Shown: piece by piece, positions 1-14,000 of the stretch
How the letters are laid out: every line of letters begins with the position of its first letter
How positions within the stretch are numbered: position 1 is the first letter of the stretch
Assembly (NCBI GenBank): GCA_029964075.1
Contig: CM057140.1
Location: 7,768,643-7,832,642 of the forward strand
Length of the DNA stretch: 64,000 nt
Direction of reading: 5' to 3'
Origin: Patiria pectinifera
Taxonomy: Eukaryota; Echinodermata; Asteroidea; Valvatida; Asterinidae
Notes under the pieces: generated by a model
Told to the model about the DNA's origin: nothing
What the model saw: only the letters and a program-made list of their open reading frames with translations
Database searches by the model: none
Translations under genes and position numbers: made by a program

Positions 1-1842
1 CTTGAATTTTCACAATATTATTTCCCACCATGTAATTGTTAAAAAAAATCACAATATTTCTCATACGGTGATTCCTCATGCATTCATCCCTCATGCGGTC
101 ATCCCTCACTGTATAAAAAATATGTATCAAGGAGTTGTCCCTTTTAAGGACAACTTGATAATATTATGGCAAATGGAAACAATCCATTGATGTGCTGTTA
201 GGGGCCACGCTGTGAGGTAGTGATGTCATCACATGCCTTTCAAAACTTTGGCACCATCTCAATAAAACTTCATTGGCAAAGCATGAAACATTTTTCTAGT
301 ATAGTTGAGTCCCCTAATGTGGCGCACTTTTAGTTTCCCCCAACTTTCTTCATTCAGTGTTGCGAAACCTCTTTGTTACTGCGCACTTCAAAATGCCAAA
401 GTGAGATTTCTCTTTTAACTTCGTAACAGGTAGGTAAACTGAAAGTTAAATAACAAGGATATTTAGAGCTTGATGAAATTTGAGGTAAAACTTTGCTCTA
501 GCAAGGCACTAGAGGTGCAAAATCAAAGTGCGTCACATTAGGGGCTGCACCATGTTAGGGGGCATCAACACTACAGTGATGTATGTACATGTACCTCTGT
601 TAAGTATTAAAATATATCTACAATATCTCCCCAGCACAGATGCCAGAATACAATGTACATATGCGGCTACAAACAGCAAACAATGTGCATGTCTAATCAA
701 TACCTTATCCTCTAGCAATATTTCACAGCAACATATTGATTTCTATGAAATAAAGCAAAACAACAATTTTCTGCCTGTTTTGCCCTCAAAATATTGATCA
801 TTTAAGTGGCTTTTGAAGGTCTGGCATCTGTCCACATGTAGTAGCTCTATACCTTGACATGCTTATAATCAATGAGCCAGTTCAGTATTCCAGCTGTACT
901 GTGCATGTGCATGTGCACATCAACATTTAACAAGTTTCCTTTGGGACTCAACAATTTAAAGTGCACGTGGAAACTTTTAGAGGTTACATGTACATGTACC
1001 AACAAAACTGAAGGCAATTCTCGGGATGTTTTTATTTTTGGTACTATTACAATATAAACTTACAATGCAAATTGGTTGAAAATTTTCAGTTTTTTCAAGT
1101 TCAGCTTGAATTAAAAAATTTACTGATAAAGTTGGTGTTTGGAAATTGGGCATAACATAGGGAAATTTCTCGCATACTAAAATTGGTGCATCTGAACAAA
1201 TATTGAATTATTCTCAACCATTATTTTCCCTTTTGCATGTCAAAAGTTCAAGTCAGGAAATGGTCTTATTACATAGGGATTACAATACAAATTTGGAAAC
1301 AGTGTCCTCTCAACATTTCATGTGCACCTTTGCAATGGGTTAGTCAATTCATAAGCGACATTCTGAACTCCCAAGAGTTTTACTTTCCTGATAAATCTAC
1401 TCCTCAAACAAGATGTTTCAATGACAGTGCAGCACACTAGGTAAAGCATTACGAGGTAGACTCCATTAAATGTGCGTGGCTCCGAGTCCAGACCAGAACC
1501 CCATTTCATGGCGCTGCTTAACAGTTCGCAGAAAAGTGCTAACAATAGCAGAAAAGTTGTGCTAACCTTAAGCACTATTTCAAGGCGAGTATATCCTTAC
1601 GGTTGCGCATGCATGGAGATTCCTATTGTTATGTCACTAATTTAAGCAACATTTTCCTCCGAGGTAAGCGTGCCTTTTGCTAAGCTTACTGCTTACGGTC
1701 TCCGAGAAATAGACGGAGGCTCTGTTAGCAGAAAAACATGTGCTTAGCAGTGCCATGATATTTCGCCCTGGTGAGCCGATGCGTTAATCCACTACTGAAG
1801 CCAACATAAGCTGTGTGAGGCAGAAGAAACACTTGTACATAC
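1..1842. other. AT-rich region 3' of SMARCAD1 exon 19; no coding exon seen
   Basis: Presumably the last intron of the gene. I looked on the minus strand for the expected terminal exon (a GTIEE-type motif) and did not find it. The stretch holds a short copy of the foldback repeat family at about 305-572 and several TACATGTAC palindromes. Nothing else is recognisable. Confidence 0.5.
305..572. repeat. Foldback repeat, short relative of the 42.7-44.5 kb palindrome
   Basis: Left end reads CCCCTAATGTGGCGCACTTT and the right end is its imperfect inverse, AAAGTGCGTCACATTAGGGG. The same terminal words (GTGGCGCACTT, CACGTTAGGG) recur in the large inverted repeat near 43-44 kb, so both belong to one family. 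No coding capacity. Confidence 0.65.
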
Positions 1843-2025
1843 CTCTTCTGTCCCACACGATGACATCTATCCTCAGCCTGTTTGTCATTGTAGGGATTGT
1901 AATCAATATCATGAAGGATGACATGATTGGCAGAGGTCAAGTTGATACCCAGACCACCAGCTCGTGTCGTCAGAAGAAAGACAAATATATCCTCATTGCT
2001 GTTGTACTTGTCAATCAAGGCAAGC
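1843..2025 (-). CDS. SMARCAD1: SMARCAD1 exon 19 (helicase motifs V and VI)
   Basis: Acceptor TGTTGCAACAG| and donor AGAAGAG|GTATGT. Codes for [20 protein letters not shown] (motif V) and [14 protein letters not shown] (motif VI, arginine finger). One further C-terminal exon is expected to the left of the window. Confidence 0.95.
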
Positions 2026-5000
2026 CTGTTGCAACAAAATATGCCGTTCATAGTAAAATATTACATATTTGAATTAAAAATTCAGTATTTCTTGTAAAGA
2101 AATGAACGTCTCATACAATCATGTATTCATATACAAGTCACAATTGTATCAAATGTTTTTATGCAATGCAAAAGTGCAGTAGCATATCTTATTCCTCAAT
2201 TCTTTATGATCCATGCACGGCATAACGAGTCTCATCTGAAACTCAGGCCAGAGGCATTTTTTTTGGATGGGGGGTGGGGGGGGGGGGGGGGGGAGAACGG
2301 GTGTCAAGGGGGGGGGGCCCAAAAACTATTTTCACTATCCAGTGTTTTTTATCCACCCATTGCACATGTCTATAGACTCTGACAGACAGCGGCATTTCCC
2401 CTATATTTTACTTGGTACCTTTCCACACAGATCAGTTTTCAGTATGATGGTATATTTCATTTTCAAACAGTATTTCATCTGCAAAGAAATTTTTTTTTTA
2501 AGCATGTAGCAAAACCCAATTACTGAATTGGTTTACATCCATTTTCTGAAACTAAAGTTCATCATTTTGCTGATGAGCCCAAGGACTTCATAATTGTATT
2601 GTCACAACCCACATATCATGTTGGCTAGTATTCTGCTCTCACAAAGCACTGAGTATACTGTGCAACTTGAGTCTGCAAAGGGCACAACACATGCATACAT
2701 GTACATGTACTATTGTAATCCTGTTGTGTTTGCCAGAGGCAATAGCCATGTAACATCTGAGTACCTGTCACATACTGGTGTCTGACCATCAAGCCGGAGA
2801 TATTTGTAATGATGATGCTTCATGTAAGACTCAATGATGTCAAGGACCATCACAAACTGACTAAACATCAGCACTCGGTCTCCCTGAAAAAAAAAAAACA
2901 CCCAAAAGAAACACCCACACACACAGGTTCATGAAAGGCACTATATACCGACTACAGTGTCCCAGAAACAGCGGGCCTGGACAAATCAGCGGCAGCATCT
3001 AATAAAACTATTCACTGTCCACTATTCACGTCAAGACCAAATTTGGTTTTTGTTTTTCCATGCTGTTGATATTGTTTATTGTCTGTGAAGAAATAAACTG
3101 AGTTGATTCACCACTTATAAAGCTATGACTAGAAACGTAAGGGCTGTGAACAATCAGAATATACACATTTTCAAGTCAACAATCAACAAAACATTTCATT
3201 TACAAAAATGTTAGGGCGACAGGAATAATTGCTGGCTGTTGTCTATGTTCCAGTTTTGAATCAGAGCACTCTACGGTCTGATAAACATCGTAATATTTAA
3301 TTTTATCAGAATCAGATTTTATTTATGAACATTACAAATAAATGTGTTATGAAATAAAGACAGTCTCTTCTTGTTTACATGTGAAATGTGTTCGTGTGTG
3401 ATACAGGTTCGTGGTCTTCATCTCTCTATAATACCAGCACAAGCTAATGTCGCAAACAGTGTACATTTTGATTTTATGGAGCTCTTATAGTCATGGCTTT
3501 AAAAGTTTTCAATCAGTTCAGTTTATTTTTCCACAGGCACTAAACATCATCAACAGCATGATAAAACACAAAACAAAAGTTAGTCTCACATGAATATTTG
3601 TTTAGATATGGCCGCTGGATTTGTCTGGGCCCGCTTTTGCTGGGACACGCTGTACACTGATTGATATTATGCATTCGTAATGTTAAATAGTGGTATATAT
3701 TGACAAATACAAACATGAAAACATTAGTGACCAGATTCAGTTTTGTATGTTTTCACATTAAAGTTGATGAGTGAGTAAAATACTCTAGAATTAATGTTCA
3801 ATTTGTATACAAGTTATCGATTGTTAGTTTGATGATATTCGGATATATTTGCAACAACTTTTAAATATGGTTCACATATGCAAAATAACCCTGTCATTCT
3901 TTGAAGGTTGTCTATGGCAAAAACAGACCTGCCAACCTTTGGGATCGAAAAACTGTATTCTGAATCTCCAAAAGTTGTATTTTTCTTTAAAAAACTGTAT
4001 TTTTCAAAAATATGCATAGACGGGCTATACGAACAAATAAATGTGGCTGCAATTTAATATTCTTAATTAAAGCTATAAAAAAAAAACCCAGAGGTCTCCC
4101 TGTGGGTGGTAAACCCAATCAAACAATTTGCATGAATAAGGATATTGATCAGATACCTTATTCATAAACAAACTGCTTTAAAAACTATTCAATGCTAGTC
4201 TACTTAAACATAAACTAAAGACTAGACTTCCTCATGTTTGAAATAAATAAACCTATAACGCAGGTGAAACATTCATAATTCTTGAATCATAATTCACGTG
4301 CACGCACTGAATGTTTAAAAAAATACACAGTGATCGAACAGAGTTTTATTTTAAACTTGGCCTGCCCGAAAAAGAAATCAACTTCTTGCATTTGCTGGCT
4401 GATTTACCTGGTTCGGTTTGGGCCGCCCACTGATTTTTTAATTCGTTTCAGAACGTAGTATCAAACTTTACTATTCAAAAATGTTTGACATAACGGAACA
4501 CCACGTGCACGCACGTAGTGACTATCGTACACGAACATCAAAATGTATTCTGTGTATCGTGCGTGCACTGAGAAAAAGAAAGTCTGTTGACTGCACGTAA
4601 GATCTGCCGCACGTACTCCTACTGGTATGTGTGTACGAATACAGACATTCATTTTTGCAGCAGGGGTGCCGCTGCTTGAAGTATCGGCACTCCGGGAATG
4701 GACTGGTTCTAGTTTGTGATACTGTGTACATAATGTACATCGCACAGTGGGAATCGCGAAACCAGATTCAGTTCATGCATGCAGTCATCGTTTGCTTGGC
4801 TGCTTGCAATTTACGTTGTTTCAGCCATTTTTTCAGCCAATTTTATCCGGCAGAAATCTACACTCACAGCTGCTTTGAACTAGGATTTTTGCAGGCGTGT
4901 CAAATTGGTCAAACCCGTATTTTATGGGGGAAAAACGTACAGTCGTATTTTTACCAAATTCCCGTATGAAATACGGCAGAATCGTTCTAGTTGGCAGGTC

Positions 5001-8000
5001 TGCAAAAACACTTCAAACAAAAAAGGCAAGCAATGGTTTCAAACTTCAAATACAAACAATATCCCATGGTGGTCCAATGTATACCTATTTTGTACTAAAA
5101 CAAAATCAGTTTTGTGTTTTCTGATTACACATTTGCCTCATATTGAGTAATGCACACAATACAAAATGTTGTCTACTTCATTTTTGATGATGCCCAAACA
5201 AATATTTTGATGTACAGAAGTAAGGTCAGCAAATGAGGGGTTTTCCTAACTGAGGTTATAATAATGCAAGCAGAATCCCACCTAGTCTTGGCCCAAGACG
5301 TCAGTGATCAATAGCGATAGTTGCCTTGTTGTATCGCGCCCTTGCATAATTGTTTTTTAATTTCTCTCACTAACATCTTGGGCATTTTGTAGCAATAAAT
5401 TAAAAAAAAAAACCCAAAAAAACCGGCAGATAACTGCAGTTCTCATTAGACACCGCAGTACTCGCACGCTCGAGCGAGGGTATCACTGCGTTTCATAATT
5501 AGCGATGATGTTTGATCACCGCAGTAGCGCCCTTGTTTACAACCGTCGCACGAACACACAAGGCCGACTATGAACCATTTGTCAATCGTTGATTGGTTCC
5601 CTAGAAAAGCCTAGGGAGAAAATAACGAAAAGTTAAACCGCTACTACGAAATGGCCAAGACGTTAGTACGAGTAGGCATGCTGGTCTAATTGTTGCGCCA
5701 TTAGAGGGCGCACTATGCACCGTCCACTATCGATCACTAGCGTCCTGGGCCAGGACTAAATCCCACCTTTTGTTTCATCTCAGGTAACATCTTATCCAAA
5801 ATCTGGAACTTTCCAGAGTTGAGTACAAGATCTGATGAGAGTTTGTATGGGGTCATGATGTAATACTCATGGCATAGTCTGTGAAGCTCATAGTCACTCA
5901 TGACTGACATGTCCTCAAAGATCAGATCAGGATCAGCATCATGATGGGATGGTTCCTGGTGACACAGAAATCAAGGACCAACAGAAATGCCATTATCATA
6001 ATGCACTAATGACTCAAAGCTAGGTCAATGTCTAGTTTCTCTAGGAATTGAAAGATATCCTACTTACTTACACTACCCAAGGTCAATTTTGACTCTTGCC
6101 TAGAGAAAATGCAACGATAATTTACTGAATACATGTATCTGTCTACTACTCACTTGTCGCAAAGAAACACATAAATCTGACATCAGATTATGGAATAGAA
6201 GAGATGCAGCCAACACCCAGCATGAGTTCCTGCCATTTTCAACTTGACCTTGGGTATAACAAACCCTACTCGGTCATGCCATGGTCCATTGATCGCAAGC
6301 AACATTCATTTTCCACAACACCAAAAGGGACTAAAATAACCTATACAAATAACACTAAAAGTGATTTGACTCTACTTCACAAATATTGAAAAGCGTTCAG
6401 AATTGGTTAAAGATCATGTATCAAAATGATGAGTGGATGTTACTTTATATTCCACACAATTTCATATCAAATGGCATTAAGCGCATGATGTGAGCAACAC
6501 ACCGTGGGGTGTATACAATACCTCTTCCCTTACAAGTCACATGTACTGTGATTGGATCAAATTCAGGTTTGATCACGGATGTGTACGAGGTAGGTATCGT
6601 GCAGAATGTTCAGTACATTCTTGCCCAAGACAGAGTATATCTGCTCACCTTCAGCATGAGTTTGGCCATGTGTCGTAGTTTGGAGTCGTCATAGTGATGT
6701 CGCATCAACATTTCATGATTAGCTGCCTTACGTAGTTGCATCATAGCACAGGATAACTTAGTCATATTCATCTTAGCTCCACCACCAAGTTTACGTAGAT
6801 CTTGTGACAGCATAGCTTTGATGTTGTTGTAGCATTCCTCTTGGCTTTTGATCATTGGACATTTGACAATACTTTCACTTTTTGGGGGTAATTGATTTAA
6901 GACCTGTGTATTGAAGAGTAATGTAATAAACGTGTGAAAATTAAATAGCAACTGCAGTTTTTTTTAAAATAAAACTGTAGCCTAAAGTAATCTTAATTTA
7001 AATTATGTTCTTTCTAAATTACAACATACAAATCAATACAAGATTAAAAATTAATTTTATATGACACACTGAATTAAAAACAAAACCAATAAACAAAAAC
7101 GAAGAAAAATGGGTCATTATTTTACTAAATAGGCAAACTTTGACAATTCAACAATAAAAATAAAGAATATCCATATTGAATTGTCCAATTTAATGTCCGT
7201 AGAACTAGTGTTTATCCCATAATTGGATCAGCACATCAGATCAGGCCTTCACTGAGATATCAGATTACTGGATTGGCCAAACATCTCAGTAATAGTAGCA
7301 GAAGCATTCACTTAAACAATGTGAAAGCCGATAGTGTCTTGGAAAAAAAAACCTACAAAAGTTGTCGCAATATATTATAGACCAAGTAGTTTCACAGGTC
7401 CCTTAGCTGTCTTAGTGAATTATATAAAAAAAATCTTCCTCTGTTGAGTGTCTGCTTGACTTGTAATCAAGTCAGCGGTTGTCAATCACTAGCAATAAGT
7501 CAAATCACAAGATATTAAAATGAACTATGACAAATGAACCATGTTAAAATGAAACATTCCTTTGTTCACATTCCCTGTAACATGAAACATGCACAAATTG
7601 TGTAGGGACTAAATTGGGATTATTTTTGTTATTGTTTCTTGTTCTATTGTTAAGCGCTTTGAGGAATCTTTGATTCATATTGCGCTATATAAATGCTGTT
7701 TTATTATGATTATTATTTTATGGACTTGTGATTGCCTTCTTATTGACTCGATATTACTCCTGCATACATAGCACTCTATCAACAGAATGTAGGACGTTTG
7801 GACATTTGGAAGGGGGAGGGTGGGTTGTTTCTTATTTGACTGGAAAAAGATATTTCAATGTCATTCAATGTTTCTTGGGTTTGTACATTTACTGACAATA
7901 TCATCTGATTTTTGTCAACTTATGTCATGAAACTGTATATAACATGCATCTAATATTGAAGATGCAGCATTCTAACCAATCTGAAATGCCTTGTTGCATA

Positions 8001-11000
8001 TCCCAATTCAGGCCTGCTAGGACAGCTGACTGTAACCAACCTCTGATTTCACTCTCCTGAGAATGAACGGCTGCATGATCTGCCTGGCATGGGTAATACG
8101 CTCACGTTCAAATGTACTCTGCTTCAAAGGATCATCACTCTTTTGTTTCTGAAAATCAAAAATACAAAAAGTCAAAACTGACTAGACTAACTGATAAATT
8201 TGGGTTAGAAAGATTGCATGATACATTTGATGACAGATTGATGTCATCAGTGAAAACATGCAAAACGAATATTGGTTTAGTTTAGACAGGACACATATGA
8301 AAGGTATGGTGAAAAGACCTTCTGAAAAATTAATAGGACAATATCTTGGCATGTTAATGATTACACCTGACTACCGGTTTGATGACGCTACAGCATTAGG
8401 ATACCCAACGTCAACAATTGAGCTGTTAGTATTATTGCAACGATGATCGCCACTGTGTATGAATTAACAGATGGATTGATGGGGTCAGGAACCAGTATAA
8501 AGTACTACCGTCTGAATACAATACAGCATGAAGCAAACTAAGGTGATATGTACGTTTGTCTATCTTTGATCCATTGTCAGATTGCGTGTTTAACAAATCC
8601 TGAAAAAAGTTCTTGTTTACTTTTAAGGCATTTTCCCCATCAATCTAGTATTTTTTTACGTTGATGTTTTTTGGACACAGATCTGTCATCCAGGGAATTG
8701 AGAAGAGGAAAAAGAAATGAGAAACACCGTGTCCATCTGACTGGCCATGTACTTATCTAGGATTTGCATTCAGCATCATTACACTGCGTGTACATATTCA
8801 CACAGTTTCTTCCTTATATCAAAGTAGGTACATGTGCTATGAATGAATGGGTGTGTACTATTATACAAATATTGAGTGGCTCAGAGTGAAATGGGAGGAA
8901 TATTATCGCAAGGTAAAACCTGGACTTTTCCATTTCACGATCGTGAAGCCAAGTGAACTGGAAAAGTCCAGATTTTACTGAGCGATAATTTTCCTCCCAT
9001 TTCACAATTTAAAGCCACTCAATATTTGTTTTATATAACTGACAAATCTTTTTCAATAGCAGGCCCCAAATTATGGAACACTATTCCCATCAACATCAGG
9101 GACGCCCCATCTCTCAGCATTTTCAAGAAACGTCTTAAAAGTTTCTTATTCATAACATCCTAGTCCTCTCTTGTACAGCACTTTGATCTATCTTGTAAAA
9201 GGGCTTTATAAATACTGTAGCGCAATGCATTTTATGGAGGGCGCACTTTAGTTCTTTACTGGTAGCCAGCGGGGTGCGCGTGCACGCACCCAGGTTTATG
9301 GCGGCACCAGCCAATAGCGCCAGTGTATATAAGCGGCCATGCGCTCAGCTTCGCTCTCTTTCTGCTGTGGCCGGAACCCGAGCGCGGTCTCAGGAAAAGT
9401 TGCACTGTTCTAATCTCCCACAATTAACCAATCACCAATCACCTATAGTCGCAGCGGAGGGAGCCTCATACTTTGTGTGAGTGTAGTTAATTAATGATTC
9501 CTGCATTATAATCCAGATAATTATGTAATCTCTGAGTTTGTAAGGGAAGTGATTGAGTATAAGATCACGTAGGCGAGGCGCCTGGGTAGGCGAATAAAAT
9601 AATCTTCTGAAAGACATATCTGGTGTCAGGTCCCCATCCTTCCCCAGTCCCCCTAGTTAGTCCGCTTGGGTTGTGTGAGCGAGAGAGCGTGTGAGGGTGA
9701 TCCTTTGGTAGTCTGCTGCGGGCCTGGCGGTAAATCTCCGCCGAAACGGATCTGCGTACCCGACCGTAGAGGCTAGGCCGTTCGCCGCTACTCGCCGGGG
9801 CAGTCGTCCGAGGCAGTACCGCTACAAATTGGTGTCAGAAGTGGGATAGGCGCCGTTGCTTCACTACTAAAAATCACCTACGCCTGTGACATCACCTAGC
9901 TAGGAGTCATCACCCCAACAATCCACAACTACCACTATTAACCGACATGGCCGCCGACGAGATATCCGTGGAGGACGAACTGATGTTGCTGCGAATGGAC
10001 GTACAGAAGGGCGAGGACGAGTTACAACAATCCCTTGCCGAGAACCGCGATCTGACAGAGATCAAGGAGTTGCTGCTGGCGCAGAATCGCCTGTTAAGAT
10101 TGCAGCTTCGCCAAAGTGAGGCCAAGTCAGAGGCAGCACAGCGGAGGGAAGATAAGACGCCCAGCACATCGATGACGACCCAGTTCGGAAGCCGTGAACT
10201 TTTCACATTCACAGACACCCCTACACCAGTACCATCACCAAGGCCTACCCCCAAACCCAGAACGAGATTCTATAATCCCGTTGCACCAGCGCCTACACCA
10301 GTGTCTACGACAGGCGTCCCGTCGCGGACGGTAGACGAGTTGACAAGTTGCGGCGTGGAGGGCAGTCTAACGGGGTTGACGCCTATTGGTCATTCGACCG
10401 CATGCCGGCAGCCGGGGACCCAAGGAGGAGTTCCGTTGCAGTCTGAGAAAGACGCAAGCCAGAGGGAGGGCGAAAACTCCCCGGACCTTCAAGGAAAGGA
10501 GGTCGGAAACAAACGAGAAGTTGGGGTGAAAAGTGAAGTGGATGTTCCTACCAGACGTCCGAACATCATCCCCGACAGGTTCAGCGGGAAGACCCCGTGG
10601 CGAAATTACAAGCAGCATTTTGAGGCCTGCAAGTTGGCGAACAATTGGAGTGATCGCCAGGCGAGAGTGTTTTTGGCGGCGAGCCTGCAGGGTGATGCGG
10701 TCAAGGTGTTAGGGAATCTAGCAGCAGGCGGTAGTCAAGTGACTTACACTGAGTTGGTTGGGCTGTTGGAGAAGCGGTTTGGACCAGGAGAGCTTGCGGA
10801 AAACCACCTAGCGGAGCTGCGGCATAGGCGACAAAAGCCTAAGGAGACGCTGCAGGAATTGGGACAGGCGATAAGGGAGTTAGCTTCACTCGCCTACCCG
10901 GAATTGTCCGAGGAGGGGCGAGATCGCCTAGCCAGGGGGCACTTCTCTGATGCGGTGGAGGAACAGGCTATCCGGGAAGGGATCTTTCGAGCAAGACCGT

Positions 11001-14000
11001 CATCACTGGACGAGGCTATCAGAGCTGCACTAAACACTGAAGGGTTCCTTAAGATAGAGGAACAGCGGGCTGGCCAGCGGCCCAAGTACGCCCGAGTAGT
11101 AGAGGGCGATGCCGAGTACCCCTTGGAAGAAATCAAGCGAGAGATGAAAGAGTCGGCTGAGAAAAATCAGCGCGAGGTGAGGGAGTGGCTGGAGAAGATG
11201 ACCCAGCGACTTGACACCCTACGGCCTCAAGAGAGGAGCGATCGTTCGCGTGTCGCCTACCAGAGGCGAAAACCAACCCCAGAGGACGTTTGCTTCAAGT
11301 GCAAACGAAAAGGTCATTTTGCAAGGAGTTGCAAACAACCCAGCGCAGAGAAGAAAATGAAGGTCTGGAAAGGACCAGCAGCTGCCCCAGAGGCCCGTGG
11401 GAAAGCTGGCGGAACAGCAGGGCCAGAAGGCGCCGGAGAGAATTTAGGCGAGAATATCGAAGGCGACAAAGAAACCTCAACAAGTGCAAGTAAAACAGCG
11501 GGCAATGGCCTATTTGTGCAGGCTATTGTGAGAGGAGTCAAAGTTAGACTTCTTGTTGACACAGGGGCAACACACACTGTGTTGTCGTCTCAACTATATT
11601 TCGACATTTCCAGGGACCGCAGACCAAGGCTCATGACCGCAGGCGCAGGTGTAAGGAATGCTGATGGGAGTAAGATGGAGACACTCGGCAGCGCCTACGT
11701 AGACATTCAAGTCGGCAGAACAATTAACTCCATCAACGTAGTCTTTGGCAACACAGGACAGATGCAAGGCATATTAGGGATGGATTTCCTGATTCCAACC
11801 CAGGGTAATCTAGACTTTCGGACGCTAGAGCTGAAGTTAAATGGGGAGACGATCAAGTGCACAGACGGCTTGTCACGTAAGCCACAAAGCGATGAACAGG
11901 CAGAAGCGCCAATGCTGTCAACACCTGTAGGTGAAGTGAGGAGTGTGACCATTTCGCCTACCATCATTTGCACGGAGATAAGAGAGGCGCAGATGGAGGA
12001 CACATCAAATAGCAGGGTGCTTAAGGCCAAAGAGGAGTCGACAGTTAGACAATGTAGTGTCTGTGCGAAGTTAAAATCCACTGCCAAGGCTTGGAAGGCG
12101 CCACCGCAGCAGCCCAAGAAACAGACAGCAAGGATAATGGGGAAAGACAGGGAGGAGAAGAGTACACCTCGTAGCCATTCTGATGGGGAGAAGATGGAGT
12201 GTCCAAAGTGTGGGCTGCAGCTGCACAAAAGAAGTCTGGAGAGACATCTGGCAGGCGAACATGGAGAGAAACAGGTTTTCTTGTGCCGTAGGTGTTCCCA
12301 CAGAAACAACAGGCGAGACAATCTCAAAGCACACTATCGTGATTGCCACCCGGAACATGTTGATGAGGTGACAAACATCCAGAGTGAAGCGCACGCGTCC
12401 AGCAGGTGTGACCGTGTCGGTGTAAAGGTGACAAGGCGAGCTTCCCCTGAGAGGAAGAGGAAGCCGGAAGAAGCCACAGGCAAGCGGCGTGGAAGTAAGG
12501 CTCCTCCAGAAGAGCAGCCTACCAAGAAGCACAGAAGAAGTGATGCAGTACCCTGTACTGTGTCCAAGGCACCTGAGGATGAGAAAGCTCTACCTAAAGG
12601 CGCGGAGGCGAAGGGAAGTCTTCCAAAATCGGCAGGGCCACCGCAGCGGCAGGGTATAGGAGGACCTGAGTCGCGTGGGGTAGCAGAGGCCGCGAGGGCG
12701 CCGAGGGCACAGCCATCAAAGGTGGGCGGAGAGGCATCCGGTAACCTTCCAGAGGTAGATGCGATGGTGGAGATCGAGTAGGCAGAGCAACTCGCAGGAT
12801 CACCTCTAGAGGATGCAGCGGAGATAGCTTTGTCACCTATGTCAATGTCATGGGACATTGACGAGGCTCCTGTGAGCAACGTACGTCAGACGCCTGCAGG
12901 AGGAAAACCCCTAAGTATGATGAGGGAGATGAGGCAGCAAGGCGCTGAACAACAGGCGATGTCGTCGGATGAGTCTTCCATGGGGAGGCAGGAAGATGGC
13001 AATTCACCTAGGGAGTTGCGGGTTAGCTATTTGCTGTCGGGGCTTTCTGTGAGGATCACTGAAGGTGGACACACCAAAGTCATAACTGGCACAACCCAAA
13101 CCGTGCACGAACGCCGTGCGCGCCACTACGACGTAGTATTCTTAAGGCCCCCGGCTCCCACTGCGAGCTCAGGAGCTGATGACGACAAACAACCTACACG
13201 AATCTGCAGGCTGATGAGGAATGAGGACGCCGGTATCATAGGCGCCGGACCCCCGATGATTAACGAGGAGCTCGAGAGGAGCATGATTGGAAACATCACC
13301 AAGATAACGGAAACGGAGACGCGCAGTGTTTACCAAGAAGGAATGCTGGTGACCAAGGACCAGACCGAGCGGGTCTTCAATGTGAATTTCCTGGCAGGAG
13401 TTCGCTAAGATGAACATAAACATTGAACTTTAGGCGGATAAATAGAAGAGATATTTGCGCCTTTCGTTAAACCTAAAGTCATGTTGGCTATCTTTTATAT
13501 AAATGTTGCACCTAAAATTTGTGCCTCAAAGTTCTCGTTAAGGTTTATATAAGAGTTTTAAAGTTGTTAGATTTATGATGCTGTTAAGGGTTATCAAACA
13601 GTTTTAAGCTTGTTCAATATATAAAGATGTTAAAGTTTATCTCAGAGTTGTAACCTTGTTCTTTAAGTTCAGTTTATAAAGATGCCAAAGTTTATTTAAG
13701 AAGTGTAAACTTGTTGAGGAGAATCACCTACCAATGTTCTAAGGCGATAGTCATGTAGGTGTCACTAGGATTATCACTGTAAAGTGCAGCAGACTTTTGG
13801 AAGTAATTTGATTTAGAGATTATGCATTGCTTTTATTTAAGTAATCAGTTTTGAGGTCAGGGACTGACCGAAACTTGGAAGGCGCCTGTGTAGCGCAATG
13901 CATTTTATGGAGGGCGCACTTTAGTTCTTTACTGGTAGCCAGCGGGGTGCGCGTGCACGCACCCAGGTTTATGGGGGCACCAGCCAATAGCGCCAGTGTA

